From CAG-390 sp045546615 (lineage in GTDB: Bacteria; Bacillota; Clostridia; Oscillospirales; CAG-272), in NCBI GenBank assembly GCA_045546615.1, contig JAZQDD010000048.1, positions 1 through 52,772 on the forward strand: a stretch of 52,772 bases of DNA, in the 5' to 3' direction. How positions within the stretch are numbered: the stretch's first letter is position 1; every line of letters begins with the position of its first letter. Shown piece by piece: positions 1 to 8,211 of the stretch. The translations under genes were made by a program, and so were the position numbers. Under the pieces are notes generated by a model that saw only the letters and a list, made by a program, of their open reading frames with translations, had not been told where the DNA came from and ran no database searches.

Positions 1-17
1 GCTTTTTGATAGTATAG

Positions 18-244
18 AAAGGGGCTGTCCCATTTAGCGCAGAACAAAAATACAAAAATAAGTGAAGAAAAAAAGACCGTTTTTTCGTCCAAAAGGATGA
101 AGAAAGCGATCTTTTTAGGTAGAAATCCTCACGGATTTCGAATTTTATACGTATTTTTTAGCTGTGATTTTGCCCTCTGGCGTACCCTCGTACGCCGACG
201 ACGGCAAAATCGCGGCTTCTGCATCTAACTGAGACAGCCCCTTT
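18..244. mobile_element. MITE-like inverted-repeat element
   Basis: The two ends form a 20-bp terminal inverted repeat: AAAGGGGCTGTCCCATTTAG at 18-37, and at 225-244 the reverse complement of AAAGGGGCTGTCTCAGTTAG, 18 of 20 matching. The interior holds nested hairpins, for example gattttgcc (166-174) with ggcaaaatc (203-211) around ggcgta/tacgcc. There is no plausible ORF inside. It looks like a non-autonomous transposable element or an extragenic repeat. I found no convincing target-site duplication, so mobility is inferred only from shape. It fills the gene-free start of the window. Confidence 0.5.
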
Positions 245-270
245 AACTGTTCGAGTAAATTGTAATTGGA

Positions 271-456
271 TTACTTCTTCTTTGTAGGTGCAATCAGCAG
301 AACTACTGTTAGAATGGCATATGCACCATACAGTGTCCACGTGATTGTATTACTCCAAGGAAAACTCATTTCGGGGTGGTTCAACGCAAACGCCACAAAA
401 GCAATGGCGATTATCACCATTACTAAACCGATAATTCTTGAAACGTTCTTTTTCAT
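271..456 (-). CDS. small two-helix membrane protein
   Basis: A 61-residue protein of unknown function. It has a short basic start (MKKN), two hydrophobic segments at about residues 7-25 and 38-56, and a lysine-rich C-terminal end, the usual look of a small bacterial inner-membrane protein. The ATG at 456 follows a good AAGGAG site, and a promoter with TATAAT lies at 497-525, which supports it being real. It is monocistronic and reads toward the MITE-like element. No family is recognised. Confidence 0.6.
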   Translation of the reverse strand: MKKNVSRIIGLVMVIIAIAFVAFALNHPEMSFPWSNTITWTLYGAYAILTVVLLIAPTKKK

Positions 457-496
457 ATAATCTCACTCCTTTGTCAAATTCTGATTTTCCGAACTC

Positions 497-525
497 ATTA
501 TATCATAAAAATGTGAATTTTTCAA
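497..525 (-). promoter_or_regulatory. sigma-A-like promoter of the small membrane protein
   Basis: On the minus strand TTGAAA (520-525) is separated by 17 bp from TATAAT (497-502), about 40 bp upstream of the ATG at 456. Spacing and -10 are consensus. Confidence 0.55.
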
Positions 526-675
526 TCTGCGCCAAGTGAATTCAAAAGCGGTATAAGAAAATCTGTTCTAAATGTTTTAAGATATATCTTCGAAAAAATA
601 TTTTTTGCTTTCCAAACGAGAAGGAGAACTAAAACTTTTTGGGATTACTGCCGCGGGTGCGGTTTTGTTTTGTAA
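526..675. other. gene-free stretch, nothing recognised
   Basis: Together with its flanking promoter and terminator this fills 457-773. It is AT-rich with short A and T runs. Six-frame reading shows no ORF with a credible ribosome binding site and no RNA gene I can recognise. Confidence 0.4.
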
Positions 676-713
676 AAAAGACGCTTGCGTCCTTGTCGGC
701 GCAAGCGTCTTTT
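676..713 (-). terminator. terminator of the zinc-ribbon membrane protein
   Basis: A 14-bp perfect inverted repeat: aaaagacgcttgcg at 676-689 pairs with cgcaagcgtctttt at 700-713. On the minus strand a T run follows the stem. It lies 60 bp past the stop of the gene at 774-1433. Confidence 0.7.
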
Positions 714-773
714 CGTCATACGGATATGTTAGAGTGCTCTTGTTTTGTCGCTATGATGTTGACGTAATATACA

Positions 774-1433
774 TTAAGCAAGGCGGGGGCGATAAAGCTC
801 ACCTTTTTCGTCAACGTAAATGTATCTGGGATGATCAAAAGTGGAAAATTCGGGGTCTTCCATACGGGTAACTGCGATCTTCTCATTTCCTTCGAATACG
901 GTATAATCACTATCACCGCATTTTATGGTAGCCATACCAAGTCCCCAAGCACCGAGAACAATACCGACGATGAAGCAGCATCCTACTATGGAAAGGAGCC
1001 AAGCGAAACCGCACAGCGCGGCTTTTATCATAAAGGAAGCGCAAGTTTTAAAGACTGTACCTTCAGGGGCGCGCTTGCGTATCATCAAAATGCCGGGCAA
1101 GCAGGCTAGGAAAAATAAACCGAAGAAAAGTGCCATTCCCGCTACCAACTCGAGAAGCCCAACGAAACTAAATTTTTTGCTGAGCATGTTCGCCATGGAT
1201 AAAGCAATCATTACTCCAAGCAAAACCGGGAAGAAGCCGAGACCGCCGGCTAATATTTGCGTAAACGTGGAGTATCTTGCTTTGACGGTGGCATTTTCGT
1301 GGATCTTGTGACCGCCTATCTCGTGTTGAGGTGACGTTTGTTCGTTTGCGAGAGTGCCGCAGTTAGCGCAAAAGTTACCTGTCAATTCGCTGCCGCAATT
1401 TGTGCAAAAAGTTTTTTTCATGTTCGTGTTCAT
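774..1433 (-). CDS. zinc-ribbon membrane protein
   Basis: 219 residues. Residues 9-25 form a short zinc ribbon with CxxC pairs at Cys10/13 and Cys22/25, as in the zinc_ribbon_2 proteins of Firmicutes. A polar linker follows, then hydrophobic segments near 58-80, 91-117 and 133-168, and a charged C-terminal tail of about 50 residues with a DEKGELYRP stretch. Such proteins are common and mostly uncharacterised; a regulatory or stress-sensing role is possible but not shown. The start is set by AAAGGAG nine bases before the ATG. Its leader carries T-rich homopolymer runs (1440-1570 on the plus strand). Confidence 0.7.
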   Translation of the reverse strand: MNTNMKKTFCTNCGSELTGNFCANCGTLANEQTSPQHEIGGHKIHENATVKARYSTFTQILAGGLGFFPVLLGVMIALSMANMLSKKFSFVGLLELVAGMALFFGLFFLACLPGILMIRKRAPEGTVFKTCASFMIKAALCGFAWLLSIVGCCFIVGIVLGAWGLGMATIKCGDSDYTVFEGNEKIAVTRMEDPEFSTFDHPRYIYVDEKGELYRPRLA

Positions 1434-1599
1434 TGTTTTAAACTCCTTTTGTTTTTTGTTTTTTGTTTTTGCTTTCGACTATATGATGCATCGGGATTTA
1501 AAACGGTTTTATTTTTTTTGAAATTTTTTCAAAAAATGAAAAAATATTTTTTACCTCAAGTTCCTTTTTATTTTTTTGATAACATTTCACCGTAGCCTA

Positions 1600-1628
1600 T
1601 TGAAAAAACCGCGCGCAACTATTATAAT
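1600..1628 (+). promoter_or_regulatory. sigma-A-like promoter
   Basis: TTGAAA (1600-1605), a 17-bp spacer and TATAAT (1623-1628), 29 bp before the ATG at 1658. It should drive the methyltransferase-like gene and the kinase gene after it. Confidence 0.65.
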
Positions 1629-1657
1629 ATGTGTATAAAACTCGAAAGGAGCGCTCG

Positions 1658-2323
1658 ATGAAGCTGTTATTTGACGCACTTGTGAAATTCATTCTCGGTC
1701 TCATCCTTGTGGGCGTGCTTTTGTTCCTGCCCGCTGGAACGCTCGCTTACGGCGGCGCGTGGCTATTCCTTGCGCTTTTGTTCGTTCCGATGTGCATTAT
1801 GGGGATAGTCCTTTTCATAAAAGCGCCCGAGCTTTTGAGAAAAAGACTTAATAATAAGGAAAAAGAAAAAGCACAGCGCGGCGTTATCGCGCTGTCCGGA
1901 TTGATATTTCCGATAGGCTTTATCCTCTCCGCGCTTGATTTTCGTTTCTCGTGGTCGCGCGTTCCCGCGTGGCTCACCGTCACCGCATCTGCGCTGTTTT
2001 TGCTCGGCTATGGAATGTATGCCGAGGTAATGCGCGAAAACGCCTACCTCTCGCGCACCGTCGAGGTGCAAGAGGGGCAAAAGGTCATAAGCACGGGGCT
2101 TTATGCCATCGTTCGACATCCGATGTATCTTGCAACGCTGTTTATGTTTTTGCCGCTTCCATTGATACTCGGCTCACTTTGGGGACTTATCCCGTTTTTG
2201 CTTTATATCGTTGTAACGGTCATGCGCATACTCAACGAGGAAAAGGTGCTCTCGCAAGGACTTGAGGGATATAGCGAATATATGAAAAAAGTAAAATATA
2301 GACTTCTGCCATTCATTTGGTAA
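1658..2323 (+). CDS. isoprenylcysteine carboxyl methyltransferase-family membrane protein
   Basis: 221 residues, four to five membrane segments. The C-terminal half carries the ICMT/PEMT-type signature RHPMY (153-157), the EE pair near 194 and a terminal Y-x-x-Y...P-x-x-W end. These place it among small integral-membrane, SAM-dependent methyltransferases related to eukaryotic Ste14. Bacterial members act on unknown membrane or lipid substrates, so no substrate is assigned. I chose the ATG at 1658 (AAAGGAG at 1645-1651) over an upstream in-frame GTG at 1631. The next gene begins about 12 bp after the stop, so the two are probably co-transcribed. Confidence 0.75.
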   Translation: MKLLFDALVKFILGLILVGVLLFLPAGTLAYGGAWLFLALLFVPMCIMGIVLFIKAPELLRKRLNNKEKEKAQRGVIALSGLIFPIGFILSALDFRFSWSRVPAWLTVTASALFLLGYGMYAEVMRENAYLSRTVEVQEGQKVISTGLYAIVRHPMYLATLFMFLPLPLILGSLWGLIPFLLYIVVTVMRILNEEKVLSQGLEGYSEYMKKVKYRLLPFIW

Positions 2324-2334
2324 ACGGTGAATTT

Positions 2335-3123
2335 ATGAAAAGAATGCTTTTGATGGGGCTTCCCGACGAAGTCCCAGACACGATGCGCAAAATAATAGAG
2401 GGCGGCGCAGTCTACGACAGCTCATGCTCGCCCGAGGCTCGCGTGTATTTTATTGATAAGGACGGCGGATATTATCTTAAAAAGTGCCGTGCAAAAAGTC
2501 TTGCGCGCGAGGCGCAAATGAGCGCGTATTTCGCATCCAAGGGCTTTGGGGCGCGCGTGCTTGATTATACTACGACGGCGGCGGAGGATTGGCTTCTCAC
2601 CGAGCGCGTCGCGGGCGAGGATTGCACGCACGCAGACTACATTTCATACCCCGAACGCCTTTGTGACACCATCGCGGAGCTGCTTCGCACGCTCCACGAT
2701 AGCGACACGGCGGGCTGTCCCGTACCCGACAGAATGAGTGAATATATAGCTCTTGCCGAGGAAAATTATTGCGCGGGAAAATACGATCTCTCGCTTTTTG
2801 GGGATAAAATAGCTTTCGTCTCGGCGGACGAGGCGTATGCGGTGTTGCAGGCAGGGAAGAACGCACTTGAGCGCGATACTCTTTTGCATGGCGATTATTG
2901 CTTGCCTAATATAATGCTTGACTCTTGGCGGCACACGGGCTTTATCGACGTCGGAAACGGCGGTGTGGGAGACAGACATGTTGATATCTTCTGGGGCGCG
3001 TGGACGCTTTGGTATAATCTTAAAACCGATAAATACAGCTATCGCTTCCTTGATGCTTACGGTAGGGACAGGGTAGATATGGAAAAACTCAAAATAATTG
3101 CCGCCGCCGAGGTGTTCGGATAG
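2335..3123 (+). CDS. APH(3')-like phosphotransferase
   Basis: 262 residues, close to the 260-270 of aminoglycoside 3'-phosphotransferases. The Brenner motif reads HGDYCLPN (catalytic Asp187, metal-binding Asn192). It is followed by GFIDVG with Asp205 as the DFG-equivalent, then the APH-like GVGDRHVDI segment. The N-lobe has the YYLKK strand lysine and a later Glu that would pair with it. By family this enzyme transfers phosphate from ATP to an aminoglycoside-like or other hydroxyl. Whether it confers resistance cannot be told, because many chromosomal relatives do not. The start is uncertain: an in-frame TTG at 2317 overlaps the previous stop. The next gene, a restriction-modification enzyme, follows after 40 bp. 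Confidence 0.75.
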   Translation: MKRMLLMGLPDEVPDTMRKIIEGGAVYDSSCSPEARVYFIDKDGGYYLKKCRAKSLAREAQMSAYFASKGFGARVLDYTTTAAEDWLLTERVAGEDCTHADYISYPERLCDTIAELLRTLHDSDTAGCPVPDRMSEYIALAEENYCAGKYDLSLFGDKIAFVSADEAYAVLQAGKNALERDTLLHGDYCLPNIMLDSWRHTGFIDVGNGGVGDRHVDIFWGAWTLWYNLKTDKYSYRFLDAYGRDRVDMEKLKIIAAAEVFG

Positions 3124-3163
3124 GCGAAAACAGTGTGGTTTCACAAGAACAAGGAGAACGCTA

Positions 3164-5941
3164 ATGACAGAAGCAGATAGAAAAAGAGCAGCAAAAGCTT
3201 TTGCGGAATATTGGAAAGACCGTGGCGACGAAAAGAGTGACAGCCAATCATTTTGGCTTGCGCTTGCCCGTGACGTTCTTGGCGTTGCAGAACCCGAAAA
3301 GTTTATACTCTTTGAGGAACGCGTGAAACTCGATCATACGAGCTTTATTGACGGACATATTCCTTCGACGCACGTTCTCATTGAACAGAAAAAGAAGGGG
3401 CTCAACCTTCGCAGTCCTATTCGTCAATCGGACGGTACGTTGCTCAATCCTTTTCAGCAGGCGCAGAGATACTCCGCCGCGCTTCCATATTCACAACGCC
3501 CCCGTTGGATCATCACTTGCAATTTTGAAGAATTTCTCATTTACGATATGGAGAAACCAAATGGTGAGCCGGAAAGTATTTTGCTCAAGGACCTTGCAAA
3601 GGAATACTACCGGTTGCAGTTCCTTGTTGAGGAAAAAAGCGAGCTTTTGCATCATGAGGAGCAGATCTCCATTCAAGCGGGCGAGCTTGTTGGAAAGCTC
3701 TACGATGCAATTCTAAAACAGTACATACACCCCGATGACAAGGCTTCGCTTCACAGCCTTAACATTCTTTGCGTGCGCCTTGTTTTCTGCCTTTATGCGG
3801 AAGATTCGGGTATCTTTGGCGAACACCTCAAATTTCACAATTATATTAAGAGCTTTGCGCCGAAGGACGTTCGCCGTGCACTTATAGAATTGTTCCGTGT
3901 TCTCGATACAAAGACAGCGGATCGCGATCCCTATATGGACGATGAGTTGGCATCCTTCCCGTATGTAAACGGCGGCTTGTTTGCCGATGAAAATATTGAA
4001 ATTCCAAACTTTACGCAGGATATAGTTGACCTTTTGTTGCGTAAGGCGAGTGAGGATTTCGATTGGTCGCAGATCAGCCCGACGATTTTCGGCGCGGTAT
4101 TTGAGTCGACCTTGAACCCCGAAACACGTCGCAGCGGCGGTATGCACTATACCTCTATTGAGAACATTCATAAGGTGATTGATCCGTTGTTCCTTGACGA
4201 GCTTCGTGAGGAATTTGATGAGATCAGGGCTTTAAAGGTTCAAAAGATTCGTATAGATAAGGCAGAAGCCTTCCGCGAAAAGCTCTCAAAGTTGACGTTT
4301 TTTGATCCCGCATGCGGTTCGGGTAACTTCCTGACCGAAACCTATATATCCTTGCGCCGTTTGGAAAACGAGGCGTTAAAGATCAAATATGAGGATCAGA
4401 TAGCAGTAGATTTCGGTGGAGTTATAAAGGTATCTATCGGTCAATTCTACGGCATTGAGATCAACGATTTTGCCGTAACCGTTGCAAAGACTGCTCTTTG
4501 GATCGCAGAGTCGCAGATGATGAAGGAAACCGAGGAGATTATGAATACCAACCTCGATTTTCTCCCGCTGAAATCCTACGCCAATATTGTAGAGGGCAAT
4601 GCTCTCCGAACCGATTGGGAAACTGTCGTGCCGAAGGGCAAACTTGATTATATTATGGGCAATCCGCCTTTTGTGGGATATTCCTTGCAAAGCGAAGATC
4701 AAAAGAAAGATATTCTTTCAATCTATGTTGACGAAAAAGGCAAGCCCTATAAAACGGCAGGTAAAATTGACTATGTTTCAGGTTGGTATTTCAAGGCGGC
4801 TGCATTGATGGAAGGAACTCGTATCCGTACCGCCTTTGTATCAACGAACTCTATCACGCAGGGCGAGCAAGTTGCAGGAGTATGGAAACCGCTTTATGAC
4901 CGTTTCAATATTCATATTGATTTTGCACATCGTACATTCCGTTGGGATAGTGAAGCAAGTATCAAAGCACATGTACACTGCGTAATTGTTGGATTTAGCA
5001 CTGCTCCAAATTATAAACAAAAGCAGCTTTATTCTTCCGAGAGATTTCAGCTTGTAGATAATATAAATTTTTACTTAATTGAGGCACCTACCGTATTTGT
5101 AGAGAGCAGGAGCAAACCTGTTTGTGATGTTCCATGTATGACAACAGGAAACAGACCTGCTGATGGTGGACATTTAATAATCGAAGCAGATGAATATGAT
5201 GAGTTTATTGCTAAAGAACCGAATTCCATAAAATTCATCAAGAAACTTATTGGAGCGGAAGACTATATTAAAGGACACGACAGATGGTGTCTGTGGCTCG
5301 TTGATGCAAATCCTGCTGAATTGATAAAAATGCCGGAAATAATGAAGCGTGTGGAATTTTGCCGACAAGACAGATTGAATGGTGCAGATGATAGAAAAAA
5401 GCTCGCTGACACGCCAACACTATTCCGAGAATTAAAAAATCCTAAGTCGTATATTATCGTTCCTCGCCATTCATCGGAGAGTAGAAAATATGTCCCGATA
5501 GGATTTCTTGACGATAATTATATCCCTGCCGATTCAGCAACTATCATTCCAGAGGCAACATTATATCATTTTGGCGTGTTGACATCAAATGTACATATGG
5601 CTTGGCTGAGATCAGTATGTGGTAGAATCAAAAGCGATTATCGCTATTCCAAAGATATTGTATATAACAACTTTCCTTGGTGCAATCCGACGGATGAGCA
5701 ACGATCAAGAATCGAGCAAACTGCACAGGCAATTCTCGATGCTCGTGCACTTTATTCTGAATGTAGTTTTGCGGATATGTATGGAGAAAAAATGTATATG
5801 TTTACCAAGCTCTTACAGGCCCACCAAGCCAACGACAAAGCTGTTATGCAAGCCTACGGCTTTTGGGGTAAGTTGAATACCGAGTCGGCCTGCGTGGCAG
5901 AGCTTATGAAAATGTATCAGAAGCTTGTAGAACAAAAATAA
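3164..5941 (+). CDS. MmeI-type (type IIL) restriction-modification enzyme
   Basis: 925 residues, almost exactly the size of MmeI (919), a single chain that both methylates and cuts DNA. An N-terminal PD-(D/E)xK nuclease shows Asp63, Glu74 and Lys76 (FIDG...IEQK). A helical spacer spans about 150-370. The N6-adenine methyltransferase core has motif I DPACGSGNF (381-389) and motif IV NPPF (500-503). A target-recognition region covers about 610-840 and a helical end follows. In this family one strand of an asymmetric site is methylated and the same protein cuts at a fixed distance of about 20 nt. The ATG at 3164 has AAGGAG at 3151. GC is clearly lower than the genes on both sides, lowest in the specificity region, which suggests transfer. 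No partner subunit lies nearby. Confidence 0.88.
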   Translation: MTEADRKRAAKAFAEYWKDRGDEKSDSQSFWLALARDVLGVAEPEKFILFEERVKLDHTSFIDGHIPSTHVLIEQKKKGLNLRSPIRQSDGTLLNPFQQAQRYSAALPYSQRPRWIITCNFEEFLIYDMEKPNGEPESILLKDLAKEYYRLQFLVEEKSELLHHEEQISIQAGELVGKLYDAILKQYIHPDDKASLHSLNILCVRLVFCLYAEDSGIFGEHLKFHNYIKSFAPKDVRRALIELFRVLDTKTADRDPYMDDELASFPYVNGGLFADENIEIPNFTQDIVDLLLRKASEDFDWSQISPTIFGAVFESTLNPETRRSGGMHYTSIENIHKVIDPLFLDELREEFDEIRALKVQKIRIDKAEAFREKLSKLTFFDPACGSGNFLTETYISLRRLENEALKIKYEDQIAVDFGGVIKVSIGQFYGIEINDFAVTVAKTALWIAESQMMKETEEIMNTNLDFLPLKSYANIVEGNALRTDWETVVPKGKLDYIMGNPPFVGYSLQSEDQKKDILSIYVDEKGKPYKTAGKIDYVSGWYFKAAALMEGTRIRTAFVSTNSITQGEQVAGVWKPLYDRFNIHIDFAHRTFRWDSEASIKAHVHCVIVGFSTAPNYKQKQLYSSERFQLVDNINFYLIEAPTVFVESRSKPVCDVPCMTTGNRPADGGHLIIEADEYDEFIAKEPNSIKFIKKLIGAEDYIKGHDRWCLWLVDANPAELIKMPEIMKRVEFCRQDRLNGADDRKKLADTPTLFRELKNPKSYIIVPRHSSESRKYVPIGFLDDNYIPADSATIIPEATLYHFGVLTSNVHMAWLRSVCGRIKSDYRYSKDIVYNNFPWCNPTDEQRSRIEQTAQAILDARALYSECSFADMYGEKMYMFTKLLQAHQANDKAVMQAYGFWGKLNTESACVAELMKMYQKLVEQK

Positions 5942-5959
5942 AACAAAAGGAAAAATATC

Positions 5960-7033
5960 ATGAAAGAACAATGGACACCCGAGAGGGCGAATGAATGGTA
6001 TGCGGCGCAGGGCTGGCTTCGCGGGTGTAACTTCATCGGAAGCGACTGCGTAAACCGCCTTGATATGTTTCAGAGCTACGGTGCGGAGGCAAAGCTTGCC
6101 ACCGCCGACCGCGAGCTTGCGCTCTGCCGTGAGATAGGCTTTAATACCGTGCGCATTTGGGCGAATTTTGACGTTTACTACGCCGAGCCCGACTCATATT
6201 TTGAAATATTTGGAAAATATATAGAGCTTTGTGCCAAGCACGGACAAAAGGTAATGGTTGTGCTGACACACGAGGAAGATCTGCCGCGCGGCGACGTTTT
6301 CGTTCCCAAGAAAATGGGCGAGCAGGCGTACGCGCTCGGTGAGCATCAGGGCAGAATACCGCTTTCTGCGGATGAGGCGGCAAAAGCACCGCGCCACTAC
6401 CTTGAATACCCCGAGCTGCGCGAAAGATTCTTTACAATGATAAGCGAGACCGTGCGTCGCTACGCGCGCGACGAGCGTGTAATTTGCTGGAATATCTACA
6501 ACGAGCCGGGTATCACCATCGGCGCACGTTCCTGTGACATCCTGCGTGAGCTGTTTGCTCTCGTTCGCGCCGAGGACCCGATACAGCCACTCTGTGCCGA
6601 CGTGTGGCGCGGCACTAAAAACGGCATTGCCGGCGAGGAAGAAAAGCTCGCAGTCGAGCTTTCCGATGTTATAAGCTTCCACAGCTATCAGGCATACGAA
6701 AAGCTCGTTATGACGATAAAATACCTTGGCAGATACGGCAGACCGCTCATGCTTACCGAGTGGCTTCACCGTATCAACCACAACAATTTTGCCGAGATAT
6801 ATCCGCTTTTGTATATCACGAACGTGGCAAACTACTGCTGGGGCTTTGTGGTCGGAAAAACGCAAACACACGAGCCGTGGCCGTCGCTGTGGGAGGAATG
6901 TGACCGCGGCGGAGGCGACCGCTACGATTTCACCAAGTGGCAGCACGATCTTTTCCGCCTGAACCTGCGCCCGTACGATCCGCGCGAGATAGCGCTTATC
7001 AAAAAATTCAACGCCCTTGCCGACGCTGACTGA
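5960..7033 (+). CDS. GH5-like glycoside hydrolase, cytosolic
   Basis: 357 residues with a TIM-barrel clan GH-A pattern. The acid/base is Glu182 in WNIYNEPG and the probable nucleophile is Glu267 in MLTEW. An FNTVRIW strand comes early. Such enzymes are retaining beta-glycosidases or mannanase/cellulase relatives. There is no signal peptide, so it should act on imported oligosaccharides or glycosides in the cytoplasm. It follows the restriction enzyme by 18 bp with an AAAGGA site and precedes an anion permease by 25 bp. The exact substrate cannot be read from sequence, and assignment to GH5 rather than a neighbouring clan-A family is tentative. Confidence 0.7.
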   Translation: MKEQWTPERANEWYAAQGWLRGCNFIGSDCVNRLDMFQSYGAEAKLATADRELALCREIGFNTVRIWANFDVYYAEPDSYFEIFGKYIELCAKHGQKVMVVLTHEEDLPRGDVFVPKKMGEQAYALGEHQGRIPLSADEAAKAPRHYLEYPELRERFFTMISETVRRYARDERVICWNIYNEPGITIGARSCDILRELFALVRAEDPIQPLCADVWRGTKNGIAGEEEKLAVELSDVISFHSYQAYEKLVMTIKYLGRYGRPLMLTEWLHRINHNNFAEIYPLLYITNVANYCWGFVVGKTQTHEPWPSLWEECDRGGGDRYDFTKWQHDLFRLNLRPYDPREIALIKKFNALADAD

Positions 7034-7058
7034 ACAATAATTTTTAACGAGGCATAAA

Positions 7059-8198
7059 ATGACGTCATCAATAGAGCCATCCCGGCATAAGCACATTACC
7101 GCCGCGGCATCCTTTGTAAAAAGTAATGCGGTCATGTGCATAGCACTTTTAGCCGCAATCATAACAGCCTTTATAGTTGCGCCCGACGCGCAATATTTGG
7201 ATTATTTTGACCTTAAAACGCTCACTTGTCTGTTTTGCGTGCTTGCCGTGGTCTGCGCCCTGAAGGACATCAGGTTCTTTTACGTTCTCGCGCATAAGGT
7301 GGTAGAGCTTTTTAAGAATGCGCGTATGAGCGTTCTCGCCCTCGTGTACATAACCTTCGTGGGCTCGATGCTCATCGCCAACGATATGGCGCTGCTCACG
7401 TTTTTGCCTCTCGGATACATAGTTCTCTCCGAGGCGGGAAAACAGAAATATATGGCGTTTACCTTCATTATGCAAAACATTGCGGCGAACCTCGGCGGAA
7501 TGCTGACTCCCTTTGGAAACCCGCAAAACCTTTATCTTTACACTAAATTCAACATCCCCACGGGCGAGTTCGTTTCTATAATGTTTTTGCCCTTTATCGT
7601 TTCAATTGCGCTGATCACTCTGTGTTGCTTTGTTTTTGTAAAACCCGAGCCGCTTTCGGTCTCGGATGAGCAGATACACCTTAACGCCGCAAGAACGACA
7701 CTCTATCTTGTGCTTTTTGCACTTTCGATAGTTATAGTTTTCCGTGTGATACCCTATTGGATAGGGCTTATCGTCATACCCGCGGTGTTGGTTTTAGCAG
7801 ACCGCCACGCGCTTTCCGAGGTGGATTATCCGTTGCTTCTTACCTTTGTTTTCTTCTTTATTTTTGCAGGAAATATGGCGAGGATGGATGTTGTCAGAGA
7901 GCTTTTCTCAATGCTTCTTGAAAAAAGCACTTTGCTTTTCAGCGTTATTTCCTGTCAGTTTATCAGTAACGTACCCACGTCGATACTTCTTTCGCAGTTT
8001 ACGGAAAACTATGCCAATCTGCTCGTGGGAGTTAATATCGGCGGTGTCGGAACACTCATATCCTCGCTTGCAAGCCTCATTACGTTCAGAGAGTATGTCA
8101 AGCACAATCCCGGTAAGGCACTCTACTATATAGGCATGTTTTCGCTGTTTAATTTCGGTTTTCTTGCCGTGCTTACGGTTATTATGATGGTAGTTTGA
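7059..8198 (+). CDS. SLC13/CitM-like anion permease
   Basis: 379 residues with about ten hydrophobic segments, beginning after a 25-residue polar N-terminus. The segment NDMALLTFLP and the region NLGGMLTPFGNPQN resemble the conserved hairpin regions of the ArsB/NhaD and SLC13 ion-transporter superfamily, which export or import dicarboxylates, citrate, sulfate or arsenite. The Asn-Pro-rich helix break near GNPQN is typical. The neighbours give no clear substrate. Start by an ATG 25 bp after the previous stop, with a weak GAGG-type site. Confidence 0.7.
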   Translation: MTSSIEPSRHKHITAAASFVKSNAVMCIALLAAIITAFIVAPDAQYLDYFDLKTLTCLFCVLAVVCALKDIRFFYVLAHKVVELFKNARMSVLALVYITFVGSMLIANDMALLTFLPLGYIVLSEAGKQKYMAFTFIMQNIAANLGGMLTPFGNPQNLYLYTKFNIPTGEFVSIMFLPFIVSIALITLCCFVFVKPEPLSVSDEQIHLNAARTTLYLVLFALSIVIVFRVIPYWIGLIVIPAVLVLADRHALSEVDYPLLLTFVFFFIFAGNMARMDVVRELFSMLLEKSTLLFSVISCQFISNVPTSILLSQFTENYANLLVGVNIGGVGTLISSLASLITFREYVKHNPGKALYYIGMFSLFNFGFLAVLTVIMMVV

Positions 8199-8211
8199 AA
8201 AAGGAGTAAAA

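Noticed and set aside
2317..2334. TTG start of the APH-like gene overlapping the previous stop
   Set aside because: It has no ribosome binding site, and the ATG at 2335 gives the usual family length; kept only as an alternative.
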